A stretch of DNA of 64,000 bases, taken from a virus. Made by a program: the position numbers and the translations under genes. Numbering within the stretch: position 1 is the stretch's first letter; the number at the start of each line of letters is the position of its first letter. A model generated the notes under the pieces. The model searched no databases, had not been told where the DNA came from, and saw nothing but the letters and a program-made list of their open reading frames with translations. The stretch lies in the IMG/VR virus record IMGVR_UViG_3300042882_001169, positions 1 through 64,000 of that record. The stretch is one strand, 5' to 3'. Of the stretch, positions 16,801-25,818 are shown one piece after another.

Positions 16801-19800
16801 ATACTTTTTTACAAGCATTGCAAGTTTGTATTGACATTATGTATGAAATGATTAATTTTCACGATTGTGTAATTCAATTAAATAGTCATTCATTTTACAA
16901 TAGTCATGCTAATGTAGTAAATACAAATGTTCCTGGAGCATTACAACCATCTATCACCAGACCTATTGCACCACAAGGGGCAAAATATGTTAGTTCAGGA
17001 TTGCAAGATTTTAATTCTACCCAAAGAATTAATAATAATAATAGAAATAAATTTTTAGCAATTCAAACACAAACATCTGTTCCTTTTACATTTAATGTTG
17101 ATAATTCAAAACAATTAATTGCTGATCCTAATAACATATCAAAAATATATACACAAAATACAGCATCATATTATGGTGCAATAAAAGTTGATTATGAAAA
17201 TCAATATGGTCAACTTCAAGCGATTGTACAAATTCCAACTAATTCATGTGTATATTCTGTAAACCAAAATGTATTAATTCCAAATTCAACATCTCAAATA
17301 TTTGGTGGAGATGTTTATATTAATAGATATACAGAAAAAAATACTTATTACTTCTTTAATACGTGGTTGATTGATGTACCAAATGGAACAGAGTGGAATT
17401 ATAAAAATTATGTAAATGGACCGTTACCAACATATTGGTTAGATTCTACAAGATATGATGCTTCAAGATTTGATGTAGCTCTTGACTGGTCAGCTATAAT
17501 TTTTCCACAATTTAATTTTAATTCTCCTGGTAAATATTATGATTTGGATACTCGTGGTCAAGTAAATACTGGTCAGTTAGTTAATTCAAGTTTTTATGAT
17601 TCTTGGATGTATTTATCATTTAGTGGTGTAAGAGACTTTTTTACTGAGTCAGAATTAAATGTAGCATTTAGAGATTATGGTGAAGAACCATGGGAAAAAT
17701 TTTATGATCCAATTGGTAACTCGTTTACTGATTTGGACACAATGTTTAGAAGCGACCTTATAACAAGACCAATTTATTATGAATATGACTTATCACTTAG
17801 CGCATCCAAATTGTACAGTAACTTTGCTTCCTGGTCAAATATCTTACCAAGGGACTATGATCCAACCTTGTATGAAACATGTTTTCAATACCTCCCAAGG
17901 AGAGTTGTATATTCATTACAACAGCAAGAAGGACTTAAACGAGATAACTGGAGAAATTATTTACAAAATAACTACAGAGATTTTGAAGGAAAAATAAGTA
18001 CTATCAAAACATTAAATGCTCAGGGAGCTATTATTTTATATGAAGATATTGAACCTACGCAGTTTGTGGGAGTTGATACTTTACAAACACAAGGTGGTGT
18101 AAAATTTACAATAGGTGATGCAGGATTGTTTCAGCAAAACATGCAGTCACTTGTAAATGCAGATGATGCTTTTAATTATGGAACATGTATTTCAAGTAAG
18201 TCTGCAGTAAATACTCCTTATGGATTGTTTTGGGTATCTCAAGAAACTGGTAAAGTAATTAATTATACTGGTGGTGGAATGAATGATATTTCTAAAGATG
18301 GTATGAAATACTGGTTTTTAGAAAATCTTCCATCTCCGTTATTAAAAAAATATCCAGACTTTCCGTTGTATGATAATGTTGTTGAAGGTATATCAATTCA
18401 AACAGTGTTTGATTCACAATATGATTTATTATACTTTACTAAAAAAGATTACAAACCAACTGCAGAATTTGACGCAATCGCAAATTGTTTAGTATATGTT
18501 AATGGTGACGGATTTTATGTTAATGATTCATTGTGCTATGGTGCTGCATATATTTATAACTGTCCTGCAGGATATACTTATAATTCTGTTAGTGGAGTTT
18601 GTGAAAAAAATGTTGTTACTTCAATATGCGCATTAGACGGATTTGTATATAATCCTGATACTGGATTTTGTGAGAATACTCAATTAGATCCACCTGAAAA
18701 TTCACCAGCATCACCATGCAGTGAAGATTGTATTACTAATGTAGAAGAAAATACTTGTACTTGTATAGTAAGAGCACCTGCAGTATTAGGTCCTGTTTTG
18801 ACAAAAATAGATATTAAAGAATTTTTAGAAGAAATTAGATGGACAGTAAGTTATGATCCAAAATTAAAAATATGGTTATCATTCCATGATTGGCATCCTG
18901 AATGGGTGATGCCTTCTTATGATCATTTTTTAACTATCAAATCAGGTCAATCAATAACACCTGTTTGTCCTCCAGGATATACGTTTGATCCAAACACAGT
19001 TCAATGTGTCAAAACAGTTTCAAATACTGAACTTGCTCAAGTTATTATTTCAGAAGTTGCAGCAACTGTAACATCAAATACATTTAACTGTTTGCTTGAT
19101 ATTGTTATTGCAATGGACTGGTCTACCAGTACTACGCAAGGTGGAAGAATTGAAGCTCAAAGACAATTTGTTCATGAGTTTTTAACTGATCCTGTTATAG
19201 TAGCAGGCATGGCTGGTGGTTTTATACAAGTTGGTTTTACAAAATGGGGTGATGGTACTTTTGTAGATAGTTTAAATCCTAATGGATTTAGCATGAGTAA
19301 CACAGTAACAGTTGCACAAGCAGACGCATATTATGCATCAGCTCCAAGTTCTGGTACTGACATATGTTTAGGAATGAGTCATGCAGATACAATACTAACA
19401 AACAGAGCGGCTTCTCAATTAGGTGATAGATTTTCAGATCCTAATTTTAGAAGCGTAATGTTATTTATGACTGATGCTGCAGGTAGTGCTTGTAATCCAA
19501 GTACAGCTGGTCCCGGTGGAACTGAAGTAGGATGTCAATATCAAAATTTACCTAAATACGATGTGTATAGTATATTTTGTGATGATGATAGTCCTATACC
19601 ACCACAACCGGCAATACCTTCTGCAATCACATGCAGTGTAACAGCTAATCAATTTAACATGGTCGCTAATGGTACTTTTCCAAATAATACAGCTGCTTTT
19701 ATTGCAAATGCTGTTGCAGGAACCATATGTGATGCACCACCAACATGCAGTTGTCCTCCAGGTTATACATTAATTGGAGCATGTAGTGAAACCACTCCTC

Positions 19801-20576
19801 CAATTTGTAAAAAAGTTACATGTAAGTGCCCTACTGTTTGTGAACCTGGTGCAGAAGTATCAACAATTGGTGCATGTGATGATGTTATACAAGCTGGTAC
19901 GCCTGGTTATGTAAATCAAAACCCATTAGTTTGTTTGTCAAGTTATACTTTAATTAAACCTGCAAGTAATTCAATAAGTAAAATTTGGAGACATAATGTT
20001 CGCACTGATAGTTTTGCAAATTACTATGGTGATGATTACCCTTGGGAAATTGAATATAGTGTTGTTACACCTAACACAATTACAACATTAAGAAATTTTG
20101 AATATACTCTTGATGTGTACAAGTATTATAATGATGGTAAAGACTTTAATCATATTCTTGATGAAAACTTTGACAGAGCCATCATTTTTAACTCTGAACA
20201 AAATAGTGGATTACTGAAGTTAAATTTAAAAACTAAAAACAATCCGTTGACATTGTTGACTTACCCTGTTGTAAACATTGACTCTATTGATATTCAATTT
20301 AGCAAAGAAGAAAACAAATTCAGATTCAATCAGTTTTATGATGTTACTGCAGACAGAGGTGAGTTTACTAACAACACTGTTCCAATGTGGATTACTGCTG
20401 CTGATGGTTATCACAAAATAATTAATCCTGCTTATGTTAACTATGCTAAACAACCATTGCAACATAAAAAGTTTAGACATTACGGTAATAAAATTATATT
20501 ACGTAAAAACATTAGTAATGATAGAAAAATGATTCTTAAATTTGTAAATAATAAATACTTGTTAAGTCCTCGATAA
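13875..20576 (+). CDS. Giant tail nozzle ('muzzle')-like protein with von Willebrand A domain
   Basis: A 2233-aa protein. The start (FIKGMQKDTTDVYVPDGVW, FNAINAINN, GAIGNEQSN) and middle (YRDEVYSFFIRWVYKTGARS, FHIPGRQA) match the style of the crAss-like tail nozzle, the distal tube that touches the cell. Residues 855-873 and 955-992 are hydrophobic and could insert in a membrane. Residues about 1520-1560, 1640 and 1960-2000 hold CPxGYTY...C motifs like EGF-type units. Residues 1740-1900 are a von Willebrand A domain with a full MIDAS: D1748-x-S1750-x-S1752, T1828 and D1867, suggesting metal-dependent ligand binding. It is longer than nozzle proteins I know of, apparently because of inserted domains. 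Its stop overlaps the next ATG. Nozzle role: probable; VWA call: strong. Confidence 0.7.
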   Translation: MAEETKNTGNPRLINSFIKGMQKDTTDVYVPDGVWFNAINAINNAHNGEAGAIGNEQSNLECSTFPYTVIGIIHKYKTEWVIFSTDNVNSEIGIFDEADCSYRTLVNDACLNFSTFNLITGASKENYDCSYSVYWQDNLNPDRVMNLDSDKIPYICYPQLVNVDKTWNNYTVTKAIPPNLCGTAVAPVSGGNQTVTTQHSLGPTFGVVTIDFCFFVQEDRMQVWFDADPNTDPPTLDTGCISTGPAGSGAGTPGVCPTCRCGDQAGEPSSISFNKFTTTDFCTVRITGNCIGNDPSTLWDYRVNCPVVTPETPPMPIISTGIFYINENNDLVEVPNLDYGQSITICVLEGSLDVTNIAEGYDVSEPGDVCLNINELIPDPDACGAECCTSQLDCDALRLHPLIQQPCVTVNKSQGSGQLNNGSYQAVIAYSENGIKLTDYSMPSNAQSLWDHTGMGGSIDIIVDNLDPNFDEYELVVIATINQQSVAKKIGYYSTTQRKVHLDLYNASLITVELSLIPLRKVIYEKSEKMFDIAGYLLRSGVTSQAFINYQPLANLIQTNWVAVEYPASYYWDGGHEVGYYRDEVYSFFIRWVYKTGARSASFHIPGRQATASDLVLLPISNPDLLINTRRRTWQVYDTSSITSTPAEDRPDGGVIVARGDMAYWESSELYPNNHPEIWGDLCNEPIRHHKMPSNETIHIHDTTGTRIIILGVEFTNIKQPVDNDGVPVEDIVGYEILRGSREGNRSILAKGMFNNMIQYDMQNTVTQKGLFQNYPYNDVTTTDPFLQSYNNTVNNNLQVQDTIFSFHAPENNLVRPYVGGGGHVKLYTEEIGLAEIYGIIPYKHPRFKFIHDDFFAVAVIVSTGIALLTLFGNQSVTTGSTGHSTYLGGETHQWGAPYGIGVENVLRTPGAAPGTGSYDTHLTTATAGGTANVIAGILQNNINAAANGAQSGSTGVINIAATIATIVVAGLTASYTFLQALQVCIDIMYEMINFHDCVIQLNSHSFYNSHANVVNTNVPGALQPSITRPIAPQGAKYVSSGLQDFNSTQRINNNNRNKFLAIQTQTSVPFTFNVDNSKQLIADPNNISKIYTQNTASYYGAIKVDYENQYGQLQAIVQIPTNSCVYSVNQNVLIPNSTSQIFGGDVYINRYTEKNTYYFFNTWLIDVPNGTEWNYKNYVNGPLPTYWLDSTRYDASRFDVALDWSAIIFPQFNFNSPGKYYDLDTRGQVNTGQLVNSSFYDSWMYLSFSGVRDFFTESELNVAFRDYGEEPWEKFYDPIGNSFTDLDTMFRSDLITRPIYYEYDLSLSASKLYSNFASWSNILPRDYDPTLYETCFQYLPRRVVYSLQQQEGLKRDNWRNYLQNNYRDFEGKISTIKTLNAQGAIILYEDIEPTQFVGVDTLQTQGGVKFTIGDAGLFQQNMQSLVNADDAFNYGTCISSKSAVNTPYGLFWVSQETGKVINYTGGGMNDISKDGMKYWFLENLPSPLLKKYPDFPLYDNVVEGISIQTVFDSQYDLLYFTKKDYKPTAEFDAIANCLVYVNGDGFYVNDSLCYGAAYIYNCPAGYTYNSVSGVCEKNVVTSICALDGFVYNPDTGFCENTQLDPPENSPASPCSEDCITNVEENTCTCIVRAPAVLGPVLTKIDIKEFLEEIRWTVSYDPKLKIWLSFHDWHPEWVMPSYDHFLTIKSGQSITPVCPPGYTFDPNTVQCVKTVSNTELAQVIISEVAATVTSNTFNCLLDIVIAMDWSTSTTQGGRIEAQRQFVHEFLTDPVIVAGMAGGFIQVGFTKWGDGTFVDSLNPNGFSMSNTVTVAQADAYYASAPSSGTDICLGMSHADTILTNRAASQLGDRFSDPNFRSVMLFMTDAAGSACNPSTAGPGGTEVGCQYQNLPKYDVYSIFCDDDSPIPPQPAIPSAITCSVTANQFNMVANGTFPNNTAAFIANAVAGTICDAPPTCSCPPGYTLIGACSETTPPICKKVTCKCPTVCEPGAEVSTIGACDDVIQAGTPGYVNQNPLVCLSSYTLIKPASNSISKIWRHNVRTDSFANYYGDDYPWEIEYSVVTPNTITTLRNFEYTLDVYKYYNDGKDFNHILDENFDRAIIFNSEQNSGLLKLNLKTKNNPLTLLTYPVVNIDSIDIQFSKEENKFRFNQFYDVTADRGEFTNNTVPMWITAADGYHKIINPAYVNYAKQPLQHKKFRHYGNKIILRKNISNDRKMILKFVNNKYLLSPR

Positions 20577-23500
20577 TGGCAGCAAATAGAGAAATATTGA
20601 TGAAGTTCATCACAGGTCAAGCTCAAAAAGTACGTGAAGACGTATCCAGACAAGGATACAAAGACGATTCTCCATATAGAAATAATTCTTCCAATACTAT
20701 TTATGGTACACCGGAAGGAACCTCTATTACAATGGAAGGTGTGAGCACTCCTCTTATAGGTATAGATGAGTTTGGCAACAGACAAGAAATGTTTCCTGGA
20801 CAAAGATATGAATATCCTGGATCGCGCGTGATTGAAACACCTATGGCAAAATATGGTGGTTTACTTAATAAGACTATAAAGTGTTCTAATTGTGGTTGGT
20901 CGTGGAAAGCTGCAGATGGAGGTAATGATGTTACTACTTGTCATAAATGTGGTAATGAAAATACAATAATGCAAGACGGTGGCGAAAAAGATTTTAACAA
21001 AGTAAAAGAATGGTTTAACAATTACATAGACTCGCCATTATATAAAAGAAATTTAGAAAATTCAGGATACCTTGATGTTGACAAAGTAATTAATCAAAGA
21101 AAATCAAATGTAGGTAAAACAGAATATGTATATGATGAAAATAGACTTGGTACATATTATCAACCTAACACTAACACAGTGCATCATGCTCCTGAAAAAG
21201 ATTCTGAAATATGGTCTAAAGAATATGAAAGTGTTTTGCCACAAGATACTGTACTTGCACATGAGTTTGGACATTCTGTGTTAGATGATAGTAAATCGTT
21301 TTTTGGAAAACAAACACCTGGTTATAATAGATATGATTATGAGCAGTTGCAAACAAGAAACAAAGACAGAAAAATATCAAGAGGTGCTAATGAAAATTAT
21401 GCTGATCAAAAAGCATTGCAGTATGAAGCTGCAAAACTTGGTATTTATAAACCTGGTTTTGAAGAATTTACAAAAGAGCATTTAGATAAATTACCTGTTC
21501 ATATAAAAGACAGAGCTTTAAAAAACTATTCTGAAGAAGATCTTATATGGTTAATGAATAACATTGCTCAAAATAATAATAACACTAATGACATGCTGGC
21601 TGTTGCTCAAGAAGGTGGTGAACCAAGTAGTACATTAGAAGGACTTACTGATGAAGAGCGACAAAGAAAAATAGAAGAAAATACTACATATCAATTAGAG
21701 AATATAAAAAAGGTACGTGAAGAAGAAAAAATAAAAGAAGAGGAAGCTAAAAGAAAAGCGCAAGAAGAACACAATGCTTTTATTAAAAAGAACTTTAATC
21801 CGGATGCTGTAGAAAAAAGAAAAAATCTTTTTGATAAAGTTGTAAGTGAAAATGAATATCCAAGTACTTTCTTTCATGAAGAATGGATGAACTCACCACA
21901 ATATAAAAAATTACTAACAGAATCTACAGTAGAAAATAATTCTTTTGATTTATATAATGATATAAGAAATAGAAATTTACAAGAACTAAAAGGAAAAAAA
22001 ATAAACACATCTGAAGACAGTTATAAACCTGGAGCAGTTGCTTATTTTAGTCCAGAAGAAAGAACTATTAATTATCCATTTGACAGAAATGAATTAGATA
22101 CTTTAGGTGGTAACTTTTCCAATGATTTTAATAGAGGTGTTGCTGTACATGAAAAAAGTCATTTTATAGATAATCTATTTGCTGAAGGTCAGAAAAAATT
22201 TAGATTAAATAGTAGACTACTAAGAAAAGAATTAAAAAACAGAGAAGATGATGAAGTTTCTGCAATACCTCTAAAAGATGTAGACTTAATAAATTCATTA
22301 AAAGTTCCAAAAACAGATGATAATAAATTTAAGTATGACTATTTTACAGAACCTACAGAAGTACGTGCAAGATTAAATGAGGTTAGAGATAACTTGTATA
22401 ACAGTGGTAATAAAGAATTTTTAAATAGAGAACTTAATGAAGAAGATTTAAAATCTTTATATAATGATATTGACTTAAATACAAATCAAGGTTTTAAAGA
22501 CTTAAATGATTACTTTGGAAAAGAAGGTACATTAAAATTATTGAACTCTGTTAGTCAAAATGATAACAATCTTAATAATCAAATGCCTGTTGCAAAACGT
22601 GGTGGTACTTGGTTTGGTAATGCTGATATGATGTCTGTTAGTAATAAGTATCAAGAAGCAGGAACTGTAACATCTGAAGAACGCAAGCCGTATATGGGTT
22701 ATCCACCTGTAAATGGTAAATGGTTAGGTAATAAATTAACCAAAGAAGGATACATAACATCTACTACTAAAGGTGGTAACAGAATTTCTTTTACAGGCAA
22801 TGTTAGAGCAGATGATTGGATTAATAAACAAATTGATTCAGGTAAGTTTGGTTTTGATCCTGCAACAGGAGGAACTTTTCCTTTAAAAAAACCTGTAAAG
22901 GGATTAAGCAAAGAAGATCAGTTTATAGGAAGTAGAACATTTGATGATTTACAAGCACCACAAGGATTTACAACTGAATCTCAAGAGGCGCAAATTAAAA
23001 AATTACCTGAATGGCAACAAGATATTATCAATGAAGTAAATACAAAACGTAGAAAAGCAGTAGTTAGAGATCAATGGGATGAAGTATATAAAAGTCCTTT
23101 ATGGTATGCACCAGGTGTTATAGCTACTGGAGGATTAGGTCTTCTTGGTTTAGAAGCAGCAGGTGCTGCAGCTGCACCATATATTACAGGAGCATTAGCA
23201 ACTCAACTACCTGGTATGGCAGCTGTTCCTGGAGCAACTGTTGGTAATGCTATTACAGCAGGATTTGCAGGACATGGTTTGGCTAATGTTGGACCTGATA
23301 CTGTAGAGATGTATAAAAATCCTAACTGGAGTAATGCAGGTTCTTTAGGCATGGATATTTTAGAAATAGCACCTATTGCTGGACCTGCTGCTAAAACTAT
23401 AGGTGAAGGATTATCTGCTACAAGAAAAGCGTTAGGTACAGAAGAAGGTTTACTATCTAAGTTTAAACCTAAACAAAATTATACTTTACCTGAATATATG

Positions 23501-25816
23501 TCTTTAGAAGCACCTAAAGGTAATATGTATGGAGAGAATCAAGTTTTAGTACAACAACAAAGATTATTGAACCCTGATATAAAAGCTAAATTTTTTGAAC
23601 ATCAAGCACCTGAATTTGTACCTTCTAAACCAACAAATAGTTTATTAAATTTTGAAAAAAGTCCTAAAGATTTTGGTAATAGAATTACACCTGAAAATTA
23701 TGAAGATTTTGTAAATCGTATACATGGATCTACAGCATATGATTTTGCAGCAAGTTCAAGTAAAAAACCTGGAAATTTAGGAGTAGGTAATTATGATATG
23801 CCTGGTAAAGTTTTTAAAGATGCACCATTAAATCAATTAGGTAAAGATATTATAAATGCTCATGAAAAAAATCATGGAATATTTGCAGGAACTTTATCAA
23901 AAGAAATGCAAGAAGCTTTATTAAAACCTTTTGGTACTAAAAAAGCAGTACCTCATTATGCTGCTAAACATCAAGCAGATGAAGTTTTAGCAAGAATGGC
24001 TCAATTTAAAAATGCTGTTGGTATAGGAGATAATCAAATATTTACTTTAGGACATCTAAATTTAATACGTAAAAATTATGCTAAACAATTTTTAGATAAT
24101 AGTATTACAGAGATGTTAGCTAAAATAAAACCTGGAAGTGCTGGAGAAAAAGAATTTTTAAAAAATATGAACAAATATGCTTTTGGAGTAACAGGTGCAG
24201 GAGCATTAACATATAAAGCTTTGCAAGAAGAAGATCCTAAATATAAACAAGGAGGTCTTATTGAGTATCAAGAAGCAGGAACTGTAAAACCTACAAACAC
24301 TTCTGACAAAAATACTCACACCAGAGAAATGGCTCAAAGAGTTGTTCAACTTGCAGAAGAAAGAATTAGAAATAATAACTATGTAGATGTACCTAAAGAC
24401 ATTGAAGATATTGCAAAAGCAAGAGGTGAGTCAGCGTTTAGTTGTATAGGTGGTGTATGTACAGTTTTAAAAGATGCGGGTGTAATGGACAGAGTTGATT
24501 GGTCTAATACACATTTTTCTGAACATGCAAAAGAATACGGTTTTACAGCAAATCAAGGATGGGGTCTGAAAGGTATTCAAAATTTAGAACCTGGAGATGT
24601 ATTGCAATATAACAATAAATCAAATGAACAAGGTAATTATTATCCAGGACATTCTCAAATTTATTTAGGTAAAGATGCAAGTGGTCAACTTAGATTTTTT
24701 GATAATTTTTGGGGAACTGAAAAAACATATTTTGAAAGTGAAGTAAAAGATTTGCTTGATAGTTCAAGAAAAAAAACAGAACCTTCAGCAACTATTTATA
24801 AAGTTAATCCTTATAATGATTCTAATCCGTGGGGATTAAGTCCAGAAGCTTTACAAAATTACAAAGACAAACAAGAATTAATAGAAAAAGAATCAAAATC
24901 AAAACAGTCTTATATATGGAGTGTTGCAAAAAATGCAAAAAATTATAATGACACCACAAAACGTGTCATAGATAGTTTTATTGAGTACGCAAATGACAAT
25001 GATAAAATAAACGATCTTGTTAAAAAAACAGGAAAATCAAAAGCAGAAATACATGATTCATTGTTAAATGTGTTTGGTGAACTTGGTGCAGAAAACAACT
25101 GGACAACTTCTAAAGGAAAAGGTATTGGTTCACGATTAGAAAATATTGCTGAAAGTGTTATTACTGCATTTGGGGGTGGTAAGAAATTATCAGTTGGACC
25201 TGGTCAAATTAAATACGCATTTATACCAAAAGATTTAAAAGAAAAATTTAATATTAAATCTTCAAATGATTTATATGACTTAGATAAAGTTTTACCTCTT
25301 ATGACAGCTTTAGATTTAAGAGATAAACAAGTTTTAGAAAACTGGGGTAAAAACAATACATTGAGTAAAAAATTATTTGGATTTACAAATCCAGTTGAAA
25401 CAGAATGGATCGAAGGACAAGGTAGTGTTCCTATAAGTGGTGGATTTACTGTAGAAGATTTACCATCTTATAATAATAGTGATTCAACATTAAACCATGG
25501 TGTGGGTAGATACTCGCCTTATTTAAGAAATCAGTATTCATCTATTTCTTCAGGAACCACATGGGAAAACGGTGATGACTGGTTGCCTTTTAATGAAGGA
25601 ACAATGACAAATTATTCACCTGCTGAAAATAATAAAAGTGGTAAAGAAGAAATGCGTGTAAAATACGAAAGAGATCCTGGAAGTTATCCTTATAAAGTAG
25701 AACAAAATTGGAGAGACAATCTTGACAGAACAATGTATACAACACAACCAAGTGGTAGTCCTCAAGAACTTGATGAAGTTATCATTGAAGCAATAAGAAA
25801 GAAAAAAACATCATAG
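20576..25816 (+). CDS. Multidomain envelope-penetration protein: zinc ribbon, three zincins, NlpC/P60, lysozyme-like
   Basis: A 1746-aa protein. Order: zinc ribbon about residues 102-132 (CSNCGWSW ... CHKCGNEN); zincin 1 with H229-E-F-G-H233; Lys/Glu coiled coil 360-410; zincin 2 with H525-E-K-S-H529 and a distal TEVRARLNEVR helix; hydrophobic stretch 843-905; zincin 3 with H1096-E-K-N-H1100 and a distal DEVLARM helix; NlpC/P60-like cysteine peptidase (FSCIGGVC with C1290, GHSQIYLG with H1359); lysozyme-like domain (GELGAENNW with E1502/E1506, SVGPGQIK at 1539-1546). Zincins 1 and 2 each begin with EW(F/M)NxxxxSPxYK and end with NNxNxMxVAxxGG, so they are a tandem duplication. Linkers YQEAGTV occur at 692 and 1231. 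Likely virion-borne, degrading peptidoglycan and proteins at entry. Stop is TAG. Confidence 0.75.
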   Translation: MAANREILMKFITGQAQKVREDVSRQGYKDDSPYRNNSSNTIYGTPEGTSITMEGVSTPLIGIDEFGNRQEMFPGQRYEYPGSRVIETPMAKYGGLLNKTIKCSNCGWSWKAADGGNDVTTCHKCGNENTIMQDGGEKDFNKVKEWFNNYIDSPLYKRNLENSGYLDVDKVINQRKSNVGKTEYVYDENRLGTYYQPNTNTVHHAPEKDSEIWSKEYESVLPQDTVLAHEFGHSVLDDSKSFFGKQTPGYNRYDYEQLQTRNKDRKISRGANENYADQKALQYEAAKLGIYKPGFEEFTKEHLDKLPVHIKDRALKNYSEEDLIWLMNNIAQNNNNTNDMLAVAQEGGEPSSTLEGLTDEERQRKIEENTTYQLENIKKVREEEKIKEEEAKRKAQEEHNAFIKKNFNPDAVEKRKNLFDKVVSENEYPSTFFHEEWMNSPQYKKLLTESTVENNSFDLYNDIRNRNLQELKGKKINTSEDSYKPGAVAYFSPEERTINYPFDRNELDTLGGNFSNDFNRGVAVHEKSHFIDNLFAEGQKKFRLNSRLLRKELKNREDDEVSAIPLKDVDLINSLKVPKTDDNKFKYDYFTEPTEVRARLNEVRDNLYNSGNKEFLNRELNEEDLKSLYNDIDLNTNQGFKDLNDYFGKEGTLKLLNSVSQNDNNLNNQMPVAKRGGTWFGNADMMSVSNKYQEAGTVTSEERKPYMGYPPVNGKWLGNKLTKEGYITSTTKGGNRISFTGNVRADDWINKQIDSGKFGFDPATGGTFPLKKPVKGLSKEDQFIGSRTFDDLQAPQGFTTESQEAQIKKLPEWQQDIINEVNTKRRKAVVRDQWDEVYKSPLWYAPGVIATGGLGLLGLEAAGAAAAPYITGALATQLPGMAAVPGATVGNAITAGFAGHGLANVGPDTVEMYKNPNWSNAGSLGMDILEIAPIAGPAAKTIGEGLSATRKALGTEEGLLSKFKPKQNYTLPEYMSLEAPKGNMYGENQVLVQQQRLLNPDIKAKFFEHQAPEFVPSKPTNSLLNFEKSPKDFGNRITPENYEDFVNRIHGSTAYDFAASSSKKPGNLGVGNYDMPGKVFKDAPLNQLGKDIINAHEKNHGIFAGTLSKEMQEALLKPFGTKKAVPHYAAKHQADEVLARMAQFKNAVGIGDNQIFTLGHLNLIRKNYAKQFLDNSITEMLAKIKPGSAGEKEFLKNMNKYAFGVTGAGALTYKALQEEDPKYKQGGLIEYQEAGTVKPTNTSDKNTHTREMAQRVVQLAEERIRNNNYVDVPKDIEDIAKARGESAFSCIGGVCTVLKDAGVMDRVDWSNTHFSEHAKEYGFTANQGWGLKGIQNLEPGDVLQYNNKSNEQGNYYPGHSQIYLGKDASGQLRFFDNFWGTEKTYFESEVKDLLDSSRKKTEPSATIYKVNPYNDSNPWGLSPEALQNYKDKQELIEKESKSKQSYIWSVAKNAKNYNDTTKRVIDSFIEYANDNDKINDLVKKTGKSKAEIHDSLLNVFGELGAENNWTTSKGKGIGSRLENIAESVITAFGGGKKLSVGPGQIKYAFIPKDLKEKFNIKSSNDLYDLDKVLPLMTALDLRDKQVLENWGKNNTLSKKLFGFTNPVETEWIEGQGSVPISGGFTVEDLPSYNNSDSTLNHGVGRYSPYLRNQYSSISSGTTWENGDDWLPFNEGTMTNYSPAENNKSGKEEMRVKYERDPGSYPYKVEQNWRDNLDRTMYTTQPSGSPQELDEVIIEAIRKKKTS

Positions 25817-25818
25817 TC

